Shown: positions 8,135 through 17,340, counted from the first letter of the stretch. The stretch is DNA of 64,000 nucleotides from Streptomyces spinoverrucosus (GCF_015712165.1 NZ_JADPZX010000001.1:3100001-3164000); one strand, 5' to 3'. Notes: generated by a model from the sequence alone, not told the origin. Program-made: numbers and translations.

Positions 8135-9679
8135 CTACTGCAGCGGCCCGGTGACCGTCTCCACCGCCGCCACCAGCCGCCCGTCCCGCACGAACGCGTC
8201 GGCCGTGGCCAGGTCGGGGGCGAGGAAACGATCCGGCCCGGGACCGGCCACCCCGGCGGCCCGCACGGCGTCGATGACGGCCTGCGTGGCGGGGGCCGGG
8301 GTCAGACCCTCGCGCAGTTCGATCGCGCGTGTGGCGGCGTACAGCTCGACCGCGACGACCCGGGTGAGGTTGTCGACGGCCGTGCGCAGCTTGCGCGCCG
8401 CCGACCAGCCCATCGACACATGGTCCTCCTGCATCGCGGAGGACGGGATGGAGTCCGCGGACGCCGGTACGGCGAGCCGCTTCATCTCGCTCACCAGCGC
8501 GGCCTGCGTGTACTGGGCGATCATCAGTCCGCTGTCCACCCCGGCGTCGTCGGCGAGGAACGGCGGCAGGCCGTGGCTGCGGTTCTTGTCCAGCAGCCGG
8601 TCGGTGCGCCGCTCGGCGATGGACGCGAGGTCGGCGGCTGCGATGGCGAGGAAGTCGAGCACATAGGCGACCGGGGCGCCGTGGAAGTTGCCGTTGGACT
8701 CCACCCGGCCGTCGGGCAGTACGACGGGGTTGTCGACGGCGGAGGCGAGTTCGCGGTCGGCGACGAGGCGGGCGTGGGCGAGGGTGTCGCGTCCGGCGCC
8801 GGCGACCTGGGGGGCGCAGCGCACGGAGTAGGCGTCCTGGACGCGCGGGGCATCGCCCTGGTGATGGCCCGTCAGGCCGGAGCCCTTCAGTACGGCCAGC
8901 ATGTTGGCGGCGCTGGCGGCCTGGCCGGGGTGCGGGCGGATGGCGTGCAGCTCGGGGGCGAGGACCTTGTCGGTGCCGAGGAGGGCTTCCAGGGACAGGG
9001 CCGCGGTGACGTCGGCGGACTTGTAGAGGGTGTCGAGGTCGGCGAGGGCCATCAGCAGCATGCCGAGCATGCCGTCGGTGCCGTTGAGGAGGGCGAGGCC
9101 CTCCTTCTCGCGCAGCTCGACGGGTTCGATGCCGTGCGCGGCGAGCAGCTCGGCGGCGGGGCGGACGACCCCGTCGGGGCCCTCGGCGTCCCCTTCGCCC
9201 ATCAGGGTGAGGGCGCAGTGGGACAGGGGCGCGAGGTCGCCGGAGCAGCCGAGGGAGCCGTACTCGTGCACGACGGGGGTGATGCCGGCGTTCAGCACGT
9301 CGGCCATGGTCTGCGCGACGTCGGGGCGTACGCCGGTGTGCCCGGAGCAGACGGTCTTCAGCCGCAGGAACATCAGCGCCCGTACGACCTCCCGCTCGAC
9401 CTTCGGTCCCATGCCGGCGGCGTGCGAGCGGACGATGTTGCGCTGGAGCTGGGTGCGCAGTTCCTGGCCGATGTGCCGGGTCGCGAGGGCGCCGAAGCCG
9501 GTGGAGACGCCGTAGACCGGGTCGGGCTTGGCCGCCAGGGCGTCCACGATCCCGCGGGCCGCGGTGAGGGCGGCCACCGCCTCGCCGGAGAGCTCGACGC
9601 GGGCGCCGGCGCGCGCCACGGCGAGGACGTCGGACGCGGTGACACCAGACGTCCCCACCACCACAGTGTGCATATCCAT
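8135..9679 (-). CDS. hutH: Histidine ammonia-lyase
   Basis: A 514-residue enzyme that converts L-histidine to trans-urocanate and ammonia, the first step of histidine degradation. The MIO electrophile would form from Cys145-Ser146-Gly147 in GSLGCSGDLAPLSH; many HALs have Ala-Ser-Gly, while Streptomyces enzymes use Cys-Ser-Gly. Other family blocks are VYGVSTGFG, RSHAAGMG, QDAYSVRCAPQV and the C-terminal SSAMQEDHVSMGW. Full length. The ATG at 9679 lies 7 nt after a TACGCT -10 box, suggesting a leaderless mRNA; a second ATG is two codons on. No other hut genes are nearby, as is usual in Streptomyces. Confidence 0.97.
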   Translation of the reverse strand: MDMHTVVVGTSGVTASDVLAVARAGARVELSGEAVAALTAARGIVDALAAKPDPVYGVSTGFGALATRHIGQELRTQLQRNIVRSHAAGMGPKVEREVVRALMFLRLKTVCSGHTGVRPDVAQTMADVLNAGITPVVHEYGSLGCSGDLAPLSHCALTLMGEGDAEGPDGVVRPAAELLAAHGIEPVELREKEGLALLNGTDGMLGMLLMALADLDTLYKSADVTAALSLEALLGTDKVLAPELHAIRPHPGQAASAANMLAVLKGSGLTGHHQGDAPRVQDAYSVRCAPQVAGAGRDTLAHARLVADRELASAVDNPVVLPDGRVESNGNFHGAPVAYVLDFLAIAAADLASIAERRTDRLLDKNRSHGLPPFLADDAGVDSGLMIAQYTQAALVSEMKRLAVPASADSIPSSAMQEDHVSMGWSAARKLRTAVDNLTRVVAVELYAATRAIELREGLTPAPATQAVIDAVRAAGVAGPGPDRFLAPDLATADAFVRDGRLVAAVETVTGPLQ

Positions 9680-9686
9680 ATTCAGG

Positions 9687-9715
9687 AGCGTACGCAGTGA
9701 ATTCGAAGATGTCAC
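9687..9715 (-). promoter_or_regulatory. hutH promoter
   Basis: On the minus strand: -35 GTGACA (9710-9715), 17-nt spacer, -10 TACGCT (9687-9692), 7 nt before the start ATG. Confidence 0.55.
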
Positions 9716-9758
9716 GAGTGGGGGCGGGATGTGACCCTTACCGTGATGCGGGGACCGC

Positions 9759-10904
9759 TCAGCGGCGGCCGCGGAAGCGGCGGCGCTCGGGGGTGGGGCC
9801 CTCGGGGGGTGCGTCGGCGAGGCGTACGACGGGGTCGTCGGGTCCCTCGCGGCCGGCCACGACCGCCTTCGCGGCGCGGACGCCCTTGGCCTGGTACTGG
9901 GCGGCGTCGGCGAGCCGGAAGAGGCGGCGGGCGGAGCGGACGGGCCCGATGGGGTCCTCGGTGGAGGCGACACCGCAGGCGACACCGTCCCCGAGTTCCA
10001 GCTCGGCCGCGCGCCGGCACAGCTCGTCGGCGACCTTGACGACGTCGTCGGCGGGCGGACCGACGGCGAGCAGGCAGAACTCGTCGCCGCCGAGGCGGGC
10101 GGCGAGGGCGCCGGGCAGCATGGCGCCGCACAGGGAGAGCACGGAGCCGAACCGCTCGAGGAGCCGGTCGCCGAAGGCGTGACCGCGGGTGTCGTTGACG
10201 CGCTTGAGCCCGTTGAGATCGCAGACGACCAGGCTGACGACGACTCCGTCCCGGCGGTGCCGCTCGATGGCCTCGTCCAGGCGCATGTCCACGGCGCGGC
10301 GGTTGGCGAGGCCGGTGAGGGAGTCGCTGAAGGCCAGTCGGCGGGCCTCCTCCAGCCGCTCGGTCTGCGCGATCCCGGCGGCGACGACGGCGGCCAGGAC
10401 GGTGGCGAAGTCGGCGTCGGCGCGGTCGAAGACGGGGGCGCCGAGGGGCCGGGCGACATACAGCTCGCCCCAGGCGCGGCCGTGCAGGACGACGGGGGCG
10501 ACGACGCAGCAGCCGCGTCCCCTGCGCCGCAGCGCGGCGACCCTCTGGTGACAGAATCCGGCACGCCCGGCGGTGGGACCCTCGGCGGTCTCCACCCAGG
10601 CGTCGGGCTCGCCGCCGCCGGCCCACTGCTCGTGCAGGAACTCCGTGATCTCGGCGAACTGGTGCACCGGATAGGCCTCGTCCTCGGGAAACTCCTCCTC
10701 GCCCGCGGCCCGCTCCCCCACATTGACGAGCACCCGCAACCGCCCGAGGTCCCGCTCCCACACCGACAGCGCGGCAAAGCTCCCGTCCAACGCCCGGCAC
10801 GCCCCGAACGCCGCGGCCCGCCACGCCTCACGCTCCGACTGCGCCGCAGCCATCCCCTGCGCCAACGCCACCACGGCCGCGAGCCGGTTGTCCTCACCCA
10901 TCAC
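9759..10904 (-). CDS. cdgE: GAF-GGDEF diguanylate cyclase (CdgE-like)
   Basis: A 381-residue cytoplasmic protein predicted to make cyclic di-GMP from two GTP. An N-terminal GAF-type sensor domain (about residues 10-170) contains FCHQRV and CCVVAPVVLHG. It is joined by a short helix (ARRLAFSDSLTGLANRR) to a GGDEF domain (about 175-335) with an intact active site LGGDEF. The upstream RxxD inhibitory site is not obvious. No membrane segment or EAL domain. In Streptomyces c-di-GMP acts through BldD to hold back sporulation. Position next to hutH and the GAF-GGDEF plan fit S. coelicolor CdgE (SCO4931, from memory). The GAF ligand is unknown. Confidence 0.88.
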   Translation of the reverse strand: MMGEDNRLAAVVALAQGMAAAQSEREAWRAAAFGACRALDGSFAALSVWERDLGRLRVLVNVGERAAGEEEFPEDEAYPVHQFAEITEFLHEQWAGGGEPDAWVETAEGPTAGRAGFCHQRVAALRRRGRGCCVVAPVVLHGRAWGELYVARPLGAPVFDRADADFATVLAAVVAAGIAQTERLEEARRLAFSDSLTGLANRRAVDMRLDEAIERHRRDGVVVSLVVCDLNGLKRVNDTRGHAFGDRLLERFGSVLSLCGAMLPGALAARLGGDEFCLLAVGPPADDVVKVADELCRRAAELELGDGVACGVASTEDPIGPVRSARRLFRLADAAQYQAKGVRAAKAVVAGREGPDDPVVRLADAPPEGPTPERRRFRGRR

Positions 10905-11013
10905 TCCAGGCTAGGGAGGTTTGGGGGGAATGGGGATGTTTGGGGGGCGGTGGGGTGAGGGACGTGCGACGCGACGGAACCATCTGGACCGCCGAGGAAC
11001 GTCGGGACCGCCA
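10905..11013. other. Intergenic, promoter side of the GGDEF gene
   Basis: Between the GGDEF start and the inverted-repeat element. It contains G-rich runs (GGGGATGTTTGGGGGG near 10930) but no convincing promoter hexamers or open frame. Confidence 0.4.
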
Positions 11014-11195
11014 AGGGCCTGTCCGGCGGATCATGCCGCAGACGCGGGGTCTGGCACGCCGATCTGCGGCGTTGTCCTCGGTCGCCGACTCCCCCACGCT
11101 CGAACGAGCTCGCGCGGGGGACCCCCTCGCCCCCGCTCACCCGCGACGACGAGTCACCCCCGATTTGCTGCGACCTGATCCGCCGGACAGGCCCT
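11014..11195. mobile_element. MITE-like element with 20-bp terminal inverted repeats
   Basis: Ends are a perfect 20-bp inverted repeat (11014-11033 and 11176-11195, beginning AGGGCCTGTCCGGCGG). It extends inward with three mismatches to about 28 bp per side. The 182-bp unit has no plausible coding frame and fills the gap between the GGDEF gene and the enoyl-CoA hydratase gene. Size, ends and lack of a gene are those of a non-autonomous miniature element. No clear target-site duplication was seen. Confidence 0.65.
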
Positions 11196-11212
11196 GGACC
11201 GCCTGGCCCCGA

Positions 11213-12013
11213 TCACTCCCCGGGCCACTCCGGCTTCCGCTTCTCGTTGAAGGCCGCGACGCCCTCCGCGCGGTCCCCCGAGAACGCCACCGAGCGCCAC
11301 GCCGCGTCCTCGACCTCCAGGCCGGCCCGCAGGTCCAGCCCGTGCCCCAGCCGCAGCGCACGCTTCGCCGCCCGCAGGCCGACAGGCGAGTTCGCGGCGA
11401 TACGGGACGCCAGCGCCAGTGCCTCCGCCCGGTCCCGGCCGTCCTCCACCAGTACGTCCACCAGCCCCAGCTCCCGCGCCTCGGCCGCCTCCACCCGCCG
11501 CGCGCTGAAGATCAGCTCGGCCGCCCGGGCCGCCCCCACCCGCCGGGGCAGCAACTGCGTACCGCCACCCCCCGGAATCACCCCCACCGACACCTCCGGC
11601 AGCCCCACCACCGCCGTACCGTCCGCCACGATCACGTCACACGACAGCGCCAGCTCGAACCCACCCCCCAGCGCGAACCCGTGCACCGCCGCCACCGTCG
11701 GCACCGGCAGCTCCAGCACGCCGGTGTACGCCCCTCGCGCCACCGGCCGCTGTCGCACCAACTCGGCGTCACTCAGCGAGTTGCGCTCCTTCAGGTCGGC
11801 CCCCACACAGAACGCCCGCTCATGCGTCGAGGTCAGCACGACCACCCGCACGTCCCGGTCCGCCCCCAGCGCCGCACACGCCCCGGCGACCGACCTGGCC
11901 ATCTCGGTCGACACGGCGTTCATGGCCTTGGGCCGGTCGAGTGCCAGCTCCGCGACATGCCCGTCCGCGTGCCGCCGAACCAGCACGAACTCCCCGAACC
12001 GCTCCTCGCTCAT
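11213..12013 (-). CDS. Enoyl-CoA hydratase/isomerase family protein
   Basis: A 266-residue crotonase-fold protein. Seen: the oxyanion-hole segments GADLKERNS (about residues 62-70) and ALGGGFELALSCD (about 103-115), and the acidic GVIPGGGGTQLLPRRVG region where hydratases carry a catalytic Glu. Here that position reads PGGGGTQ, so the second Glu is unclear and isomerase or another crotonase activity is possible. Probably involved in fatty-acid or branched-chain acyl-CoA breakdown. The ATG at 12013 follows GGGAGGG. An inverted GTTAAC pair lies just upstream. Confidence 0.9.
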   Translation of the reverse strand: MSEERFGEFVLVRRHADGHVAELALDRPKAMNAVSTEMARSVAGACAALGADRDVRVVVLTSTHERAFCVGADLKERNSLSDAELVRQRPVARGAYTGVLELPVPTVAAVHGFALGGGFELALSCDVIVADGTAVVGLPEVSVGVIPGGGGTQLLPRRVGAARAAELIFSARRVEAAEARELGLVDVLVEDGRDRAEALALASRIAANSPVGLRAAKRALRLGHGLDLRAGLEVEDAAWRSVAFSGDRAEGVAAFNEKRKPEWPGE

Positions 12014-12025
12014 GACACCCTCCCG

Positions 12026-12041
12026 GTTAACGCGGGTTAAC
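12026..12041 (-). promoter_or_regulatory. Possible operator: paired GTTAAC sites
   Basis: Two self-complementary GTTAAC hexamers (12026-12031 and 12036-12041) are spaced 10 bp centre to centre, one helical turn, 13 bp before the hydratase start. The whole is a near-palindrome, as expected for a dimeric repressor site such as a TetR-family acyl-CoA regulator. The regulator is unknown. Confidence 0.4.
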
Positions 12042-12243
12042 AGCACTCGCCCCGATCATTCCAGCCCCACCCCTCCGGGGGAAGGCCGAGCCCACCGCGC
12101 GCCCCCGGTTCCCGACTCACCCCCCGACACCCCGTTCGAGTGACATCCGGCCCGACTCCCTCCCCTGCCCCCAGGGGAGCGCATAGCGTGCGCACCGCCA
12201 CGGCGCACCGGGGGGCGCGCGAGCGCATCGGGGAGGGACCGCC

Positions 12244-13275
12244 ATGAGGACCAACACGTCGACGGACATCCCGGCAAGGAACGGCCAGAGGAACGACACG
12301 AGACGCGACGGCATGAGCGAACGCAGGGAAGCGCCTACCGGCACGAACGGCCCCGTCAACGCCGCCGCACGGACAGCGGGCCGCGCACCCCAGCCTCAAG
12401 GCACGACACCACCAGGCCGCGCACCCCAGCCCCATGGCACGACACCACCACCAGGACGCGCACCCCAACCCCAAGGCACGACACCACCACCAGGACGGGG
12501 ACACGCACCCCAGCCCCATGGCACGACACCACCACCAGGACGCGCACCCCAACCCCATGGCACGACCCCACCAGGACGCGAACCCCGACCTCAGGGCACG
12601 ACATCGATGGGACGCGCGCCCCAGCCTGCCTCCCAACCCCAGGGCCCGAGGGCAGCCGGACCCGCGCCCCAACCCCGACCAGCCCAACGCAGGAACACGC
12701 CGCCAACCCCCCAACCCTGGACCCCCACCGCCCGCGGCCGCCACCGTCGCCCCCGCCCCCGCAAGGTCCTCCTCGCCGCGGGCGGCCTCGCTCTCGCCGC
12801 CGGTGTGCTGAGCCTCGTACGCCTGGCGTCGCCCGACTCCGGAAGCGGCGGGGTCGGAGCCGCGGCGACGGGACCCAGTCCCGATGCGGGGGTCGGCAGT
12901 GAGCAGGCCGCCAACACGGCCGCCACCCTCCCCGCCGACCCCGCCACCGCGGGCCCCTCCGCACCCGCCCCCTTGGGCAGGCCGAGCGCGATCCCCGCGC
13001 ACGGAACGACGGCGACGCACACCACCCCGTCAGCCCCGAACGCGGGCTCACCGAGCTACGCCCACCCCACGACCCCGGCCCGAGGCGAAGCCACAGCCGC
13101 CCCGAACGGCCCGTCCAACCCCGGCAGCACCAACCGCCCCACCACACCCCAGCGCCCGCCCACGACCAGCCCCACCCCGTCACCCACCCCGAGCACGCCC
13201 ACCCCACAGCCCGACGACCCCGGCCTCTGCGTACCGATCATCGACCTGTGTCTGGATCCCCTGGGCGAGCGGTGA
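12244..13275 (+). CDS. Repeat-rich single-pass membrane protein
   Basis: A 343-residue protein of unknown function. The N-terminal half is cytosolic by the positive-inside rule and carries about seven Pro-rich repeats of the form GRAPQPxGTTPPP (about residues 46-129). A very basic stretch (RGRHRRPRPRK, about 164-174) leads into one membrane helix (175-194). The outer part is Ser/Thr/Pro-rich, and the end CVPIIDLCLDPLGER has two Cys that could form a disulfide loop. Start ATG has a good GGGAGGG site 5 nt upstream. This looks like an intracellular docking tail joined to a wall-spanning stalk. Confidence 0.75.
   Translation: MRTNTSTDIPARNGQRNDTRRDGMSERREAPTGTNGPVNAAARTAGRAPQPQGTTPPGRAPQPHGTTPPPGRAPQPQGTTPPPGRGHAPQPHGTTPPPGRAPQPHGTTPPGREPRPQGTTSMGRAPQPASQPQGPRAAGPAPQPRPAQRRNTPPTPQPWTPTARGRHRRPRPRKVLLAAGGLALAAGVLSLVRLASPDSGSGGVGAAATGPSPDAGVGSEQAANTAATLPADPATAGPSAPAPLGRPSAIPAHGTTATHTTPSAPNAGSPSYAHPTTPARGEATAAPNGPSNPGSTNRPTTPQRPPTTSPTPSPTPSTPTPQPDDPGLCVPIIDLCLDPLGER
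12379..12631 (+). repeat. Tandem Pro-rich coding repeats
   Basis: About seven imperfect 33-39-bp units (core CGCACCCCAGCCCCATGGC) encoding GRAPQPxGTTPPP. Units differ by whole codons, consistent with in-frame expansion and loss by slippage. Confidence 0.8.
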
Positions 13276-13296
13276 GGCATGCGAGGCACGCCCCCG

Positions 13297-14403
13297 CTAC
13301 GACGCCCCGTCCCGCCGCGTGAGCAGCCACGGCTCGACCACGCCCAGCCCGCGCACCGGCCGCTGCCACATCGGCTGGAGCGCGAAGCGGTACGCCGGCG
13401 GCTCCTCGCCCTCCTTCTCCGCGGTGGCCGCGGCCTCCGCCGCCTCCGCCTCGGACGCGGGGGCCTCGCCGGAGCGGATCAGCTCCTCGGCGAACGCGCT
13501 GTCGACCAGCACCGCGTCCCGTGGAGCTATCGACGTCAACCGGGACGCCAGGTTCACCGTCGTTCCGAAGACATCACCCATGCGGGTGGTCACCGTGCCG
13601 AACGCGATGCCCACCCGCAGCTCGGGCATCGTCTCGTCGTTCGCCATGGTCTCGATGAGCCGCAGCGCGATCTCGGCCGCGACCCCCGCGTCGTCCGCGG
13701 CGTACAGCACCTCGTCGCCCAGCGTCTTGATCAGCCGCCCACCGCGCGCGGCCACCAGGTCGGCCGCCGTGGTCTCGAAGGCCTCGACGAGTTCGCCGAG
13801 TTCCTCCTCCTCCAGCCGCCGGGTCAGCCGGGTGAAGCCGACCAGGTCGGCGAAGCCGACGGCCAGACGCCGGTCGACCATCTCCTCGTCGTCGCCGGCC
13901 TGCACGACCCGCCCGGTCGCGGCGGCGAGCTGGCGCCGCCAGACGTAGACGAGGAACTCCTCCAGTTCCGGCAGGAGCAGCTCGACCAGCGGATAGGTCA
14001 CCTCGGTGCGGGTCATGCCGGGCTCGGGCGGCTCGGTCAGGCCCTCCAGGAAGGAGTCGATCTGCCACTCGGCCAGTCGGGCGGTGGTCTGCCCGGTGGA
14101 CCGGGCCACCTGGATCGCCATCGCCTCACTCAGCAGGCCCGCCTCGACCAGACCGGCCAGGCGCCGCAGCGCCAGCACGTCCGCCTCCGTCAGCGCCCTG
14201 GCCTGGCCTATGTCGGCGAAGCCCATGGCCCGCCAGAACCGGGTGGCCAGCTCCACGGACACACCCGCACTGCGGGCCGCCTGGAACGGCGTGTAGCGCC
14301 GCTCGGCGCCCAGGATGAGCTGTTCGAGCCGCAGGGCGAGCGGGTCCTCGCCGGAGTCGGCGCCCTGCGGGTCCATTCCGGAGCCCGTGTCGTCGACGGT
14401 CAC
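13297..14403 (-). CDS. cya: Class III adenylate cyclase
   Basis: A 368-residue soluble cyclase that makes cAMP from ATP. The N-terminal half (about residues 1-165) is a helical regulatory region with a MerR/AmtR-like pattern (FQAARSAGVSVELATRFWRAMGF). The cyclase homology domain (about 180-340) has both metal-binding Asp motifs, FADLVGFT and TLGDEVLY, plus the transition-state region GDVFGTTVNLASRL. Context matches S. coelicolor cya (SCO4928, from memory), needed for germination and aerial growth on some media. The GTG at 14403 is the first good start. Confidence 0.93.
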   Translation of the reverse strand: MTVDDTGSGMDPQGADSGEDPLALRLEQLILGAERRYTPFQAARSAGVSVELATRFWRAMGFADIGQARALTEADVLALRRLAGLVEAGLLSEAMAIQVARSTGQTTARLAEWQIDSFLEGLTEPPEPGMTRTEVTYPLVELLLPELEEFLVYVWRRQLAAATGRVVQAGDDEEMVDRRLAVGFADLVGFTRLTRRLEEEELGELVEAFETTAADLVAARGGRLIKTLGDEVLYAADDAGVAAEIALRLIETMANDETMPELRVGIAFGTVTTRMGDVFGTTVNLASRLTSIAPRDAVLVDSAFAEELIRSGEAPASEAEAAEAAATAEKEGEEPPAYRFALQPMWQRPVRGLGVVEPWLLTRRDGAS

Positions 14404-14495
14404 GCCTGCTGCCCTTCCGATCTGCCGCGGTCAGGTATCGACCGGCCCCAACTTTACGTCAGCTGTGCCCCAGGTCACTCCTCCCGGCACCACGG

Positions 14496-15359
14496 CTAAA
14501 CCCCCCTCAAGTGCACGATGTCGCCGGCGCCGACCGGCTCCTGCACGCCCTCCTTCGTCGCCAGCACCAGCCGCCCGTCCCCGTCCACCGCGACCGCCTC
14601 TCCGATGATCGACCGGCCGCCGGGCAGTTCGGCCCGCACCACCCTCCCCAGCGTGGCGCACCCGGCGGCATACGTCTCGTGCAAGCCACTGGACACCGGA
14701 TCACCCCCGGCGGTCCGCCAGCGCCGGTACCACTCCTCCAGCGACCGCAGTACGGCCCTCAGCAGCGGGTCCCGGTCCGTGTTCACCGCCCCGGCCAGCG
14801 CCAGCGAGCCCGCCGTGGGCACCGGCAGTTCGTTCTCGTGGAGCGTGACGTTGAGGCCGACGCCGAGCACCACGCCGTCGTCCGCCGCCCGCTCCGCCAG
14901 GATGCCGCCGGCCTTGCGTTCCTCGCCGCCGACGGTCACCAGCAGGTCGTTGGGCCACTTGAGTGCCGTGTCGACGCCCGCCGCCCGGGACAGGCCGGTC
15001 GCCACGGCGACGCCGGTGAGCAGCGGCAGCCAGCCCCAGTGGGACACCGGCACGTCCGTGGGGCGCAGCAGGACGGAGAAGAACAGGCCCGAGCGCGGCG
15101 GAGCGGTCCACTGACGGTCCAGGCGGCCGCGCCCGGCGGTCTGCTCCTCCGCGACCAGCACCTCCCCCTCGACGGCCAGGCCCTTGGCGGCCCGGGCCAC
15201 CAGGTCGGAGTTGGTGGACCCGGTGCGCTGCACCACCTGCACCTCGGACCACAACCCGCCCTCCCGCACCAGCGCCCTGCGCAGCGCGACGGCGTTCAGG
15301 GGCGGCCGCTCCAGATCGGTCCAGCGGTTGTTCGGCTCTGATGCATCTCGGGGCGTCAT
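14496..15359 (-). CDS. birA: Biotin--[acetyl-CoA carboxylase] ligase
   Basis: A 287-residue ligase that activates biotin as biotinyl-AMP and transfers it to the carrier-domain lysine of carboxylases. Seen: the biotin-binding GSTNSDLVAR region, the glycine-rich AEEQTAGRGRLDRQW loop, KWPNDLLV, and a C-terminal SH3-like cap. No N-terminal DNA-binding helix-turn-helix is present, so it is the enzyme-only form and not a repressor. It diverges from pccB and lies near accA2, whose product is its likely substrate. ATG at 15359. Confidence 0.95.
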   Translation of the reverse strand: MTPRDASEPNNRWTDLERPPLNAVALRRALVREGGLWSEVQVVQRTGSTNSDLVARAAKGLAVEGEVLVAEEQTAGRGRLDRQWTAPPRSGLFFSVLLRPTDVPVSHWGWLPLLTGVAVATGLSRAAGVDTALKWPNDLLVTVGGEERKAGGILAERAADDGVVLGVGLNVTLHENELPVPTAGSLALAGAVNTDRDPLLRAVLRSLEEWYRRWRTAGGDPVSSGLHETYAAGCATLGRVVRAELPGGRSIIGEAVAVDGDGRLVLATKEGVQEPVGAGDIVHLRGV

Positions 15360-15469
15360 GCAAGCCACCCTAGGTGTGGTAAACGCCGCACTGCTGATCG
15401 GAAGGCACCCCACTACGCTACGGATGAGTAACCGTCCCCCCTTTTGAGCAGGCAGGGAGCCGTATCCCG

Positions 15470-17080
15470 ATGTCCGAGCCGGAAGAGCGTCAAGAGCGTC
15501 ACGAGATCGACATCCACACGACCGCGGGCAAGCTCGCGGATCTCCAGCGCCGCATCGAGGAAGCGACGCACGCCGGCTCCGCTCGCGCCGTCGAGAAGCA
15601 GCACGCCAAGGGCAAGTTGACGGCCCGTGAGCGGATCACGCTGCTGCTCGACGAGGGCTCCTTCGTGGAGCTGGACGAGTTCGCCCGGCACCGCTCCACC
15701 AACTTCGGCCTGGAGCAGAACCGCCCCTACGGAGACGGCGTGGTGACCGGGTACGGCACCGTCGACGGCCGTCCCGTCGCCGTCTTCTCGCAGGACTTCA
15801 CCGTCTTCGGCGGTGCGCTCGGCGAGGTCTACGGGCAGAAGATCGTCAAGGTGATGGACTTCGCGCTGAAGACCGGCTGCCCGGTCATCGGCATCAACGA
15901 CTCCGGCGGCGCCCGCATCCAGGAGGGGGTGGCCTCCCTCGGGGCGTACGGCGAGATCTTCCGCCGCAACACCCACGCCTCGGGCGTGATCCCGCAGATC
16001 AGCCTGGTCGTCGGGCCCTGTGCGGGCGGCGCGGTCTACTCGCCGGCCATCACCGACTTCACGATCATGGTCGACCAGACCTCGCACATGTTCATCACCG
16101 GCCCGGACGTCATCAAGACCGTCACCGGCGAGGACGTCGGCTTCGAGGAGCTGGGCGGCGCCCGCACCCACAACACCGCCTCCGGCGTGGCCCACCACAT
16201 GGCCGGGGACGAGAAGGACGCCATCGAGTACGTCAAGCAGCTGCTGTCGTACCTGCCGTCGAACAACCTCAGCGAGCCCCCGGCGTTCCCGGAGGACGCG
16301 GACCTCGCCCTCACCGACGAGGACCGCGAGCTGGACACGCTGGTGCCGGACAGCGCGAACCAGCCGTACGACATGCACACGGTGATCGAACACGTCCTGG
16401 ACGACGCCGAGTTCTTCGAGACGCAGCCGCTCTTCGCGCCGAACATCCTCACCGGCTTCGGGCGCGTGGAGGGCCGCCCCGTCGGCATAGTCGCCAACCA
16501 GCCGATGCAGTTCGCGGGCTGCCTCGACATCACCGCCAGCGAGAAGGCGGCGCGGTTCGTCCGGACCTGCGACGCGTTCAACGTCCCGGTGATCACCTTC
16601 GTCGACGTCCCCGGCTTCCTGCCCGGCGTCGACCAGGAGCACGACGGCATCATCCGGCGCGGCGCCAAGCTGATCTACGCCTACGCCGAGGCCACCGTCC
16701 CGCTCATCACGGTCATCACCCGCAAGGCCTTCGGCGGCGCGTACGACGTCATGGGCTCCAAGCACCTGGGCGCCGACCTCAACCTGGCCTGGCCGACCGC
16801 CCAGATCGCGGTGATGGGCGCCCAGGGCGCCGTCAACATCCTGCACCGCCGCACCATCGCCGAGGCGGAGGCCGACGGGAACGGTGAGGCGACCCGGGCG
16901 CGGCTCATCCAGGAGTACGAGGACACCCTCCTCAACCCCTACATCGCCGCCGAGCGCGGCTACGTCGACGCGGTGATCATGCCGTCCGACACCCGCGCCC
17001 AGATCGTGCGCGGCCTGCGTCAACTGCGCACCAAGCGGGAATCCCTGCCTCCGAAGAAGCACGGCAACATCCCCCTCTAG
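15470..17080 (+). CDS. pccB: Propionyl-CoA carboxylase beta subunit (carboxyltransferase)
   Basis: A 536-residue carboxyltransferase that moves CO2 from carboxybiotin to propionyl-CoA, giving methylmalonyl-CoA for polyketides and lipids. Both crotonase-like halves are present. The glycine-rich oxyanion loops are [20 protein letters not shown] in the N-half and [17 protein letters not shown] in the C-half. The substrate-specifying residue region [16 protein letters not shown] matches S. coelicolor PccB. Start ATG has GGGAG 10 nt upstream. The epsilon gene follows 17 bp later. It would work with the biotinylated alpha subunit AccA2 encoded at 19023. Confidence 0.97.
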   Translation: MSEPEERQERHEIDIHTTAGKLADLQRRIEEATHAGSARAVEKQHAKGKLTARERITLLLDEGSFVELDEFARHRSTNFGLEQNRPYGDGVVTGYGTVDGRPVAVFSQDFTVFGGALGEVYGQKIVKVMDFALKTGCPVIGINDSGGARIQEGVASLGAYGEIFRRNTHASGVIPQISLVVGPCAGGAVYSPAITDFTIMVDQTSHMFITGPDVIKTVTGEDVGFEELGGARTHNTASGVAHHMAGDEKDAIEYVKQLLSYLPSNNLSEPPAFPEDADLALTDEDRELDTLVPDSANQPYDMHTVIEHVLDDAEFFETQPLFAPNILTGFGRVEGRPVGIVANQPMQFAGCLDITASEKAARFVRTCDAFNVPVITFVDVPGFLPGVDQEHDGIIRRGAKLIYAYAEATVPLITVITRKAFGGAYDVMGSKHLGADLNLAWPTAQIAVMGAQGAVNILHRRTIAEAEADGNGEATRARLIQEYEDTLLNPYIAAERGYVDAVIMPSDTRAQIVRGLRQLRTKRESLPPKKHGNIPL

Positions 17081-17097
17081 CCCTGTTGGGAGCCGAG

Positions 17098-17307
17098 ATG
17101 ACGATCAAGGTCGTACGGGGCAATCCGACCCCTGAGGAGCTGGCCGCCGCACTGGCGGTGGTCCGGGCCCGCGCCGCGGCGGCATCGGACCTGCCGCCCG
17201 GCGCGCCCGGCCCGCGGGACTCCTGGTCCGACCCGGCCCGCATCGCCGGCCGGCACGTGCCCCAGCCGGGCCCGGCGGCGTGGGCGCGCACCTACTGGCC
17301 GAGCTAG
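17098..17307 (+). CDS. pccE: Acyl-CoA carboxylase epsilon subunit
   Basis: A 69-residue protein starting MTIKVVRGNPTPEELAAALAVV and ending in a Trp-rich, Pro-rich tail (SWSDPARIAGRH...WARTYWPS). This is the pattern of actinobacterial epsilon subunits, which bind the beta hexamer and stimulate the carboxylase. It lies 17 bp after pccB, so it is co-transcribed. GGGAG precedes the ATG at 17098. Confidence 0.9.
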   Translation: MTIKVVRGNPTPEELAAALAVVRARAAAASDLPPGAPGPRDSWSDPARIAGRHVPQPGPAAWARTYWPS

Positions 17308-17320
17308 CGGCAACGTCCTC

Positions 17321-17340
17321 GGGGGCGCGGGGAACCGCGC
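17321..17340. repeat. Streptomyces intergenic palindrome, degenerate copy D
   Basis: GGGGGCGCGGGGAACCGCGC, a variant of the palindrome at 3355, 20833 and 25050, located just after the epsilon gene where a terminator would be expected. Confidence 0.5.

Noticed and set aside
12037..13020. Minus-strand frame with Trp/Gly/Cys repeats over the Pro-rich repeats
   Set aside because: Its repeats only mirror the coding repeats of the plus-strand gene, which has the better ribosome site and GC3.
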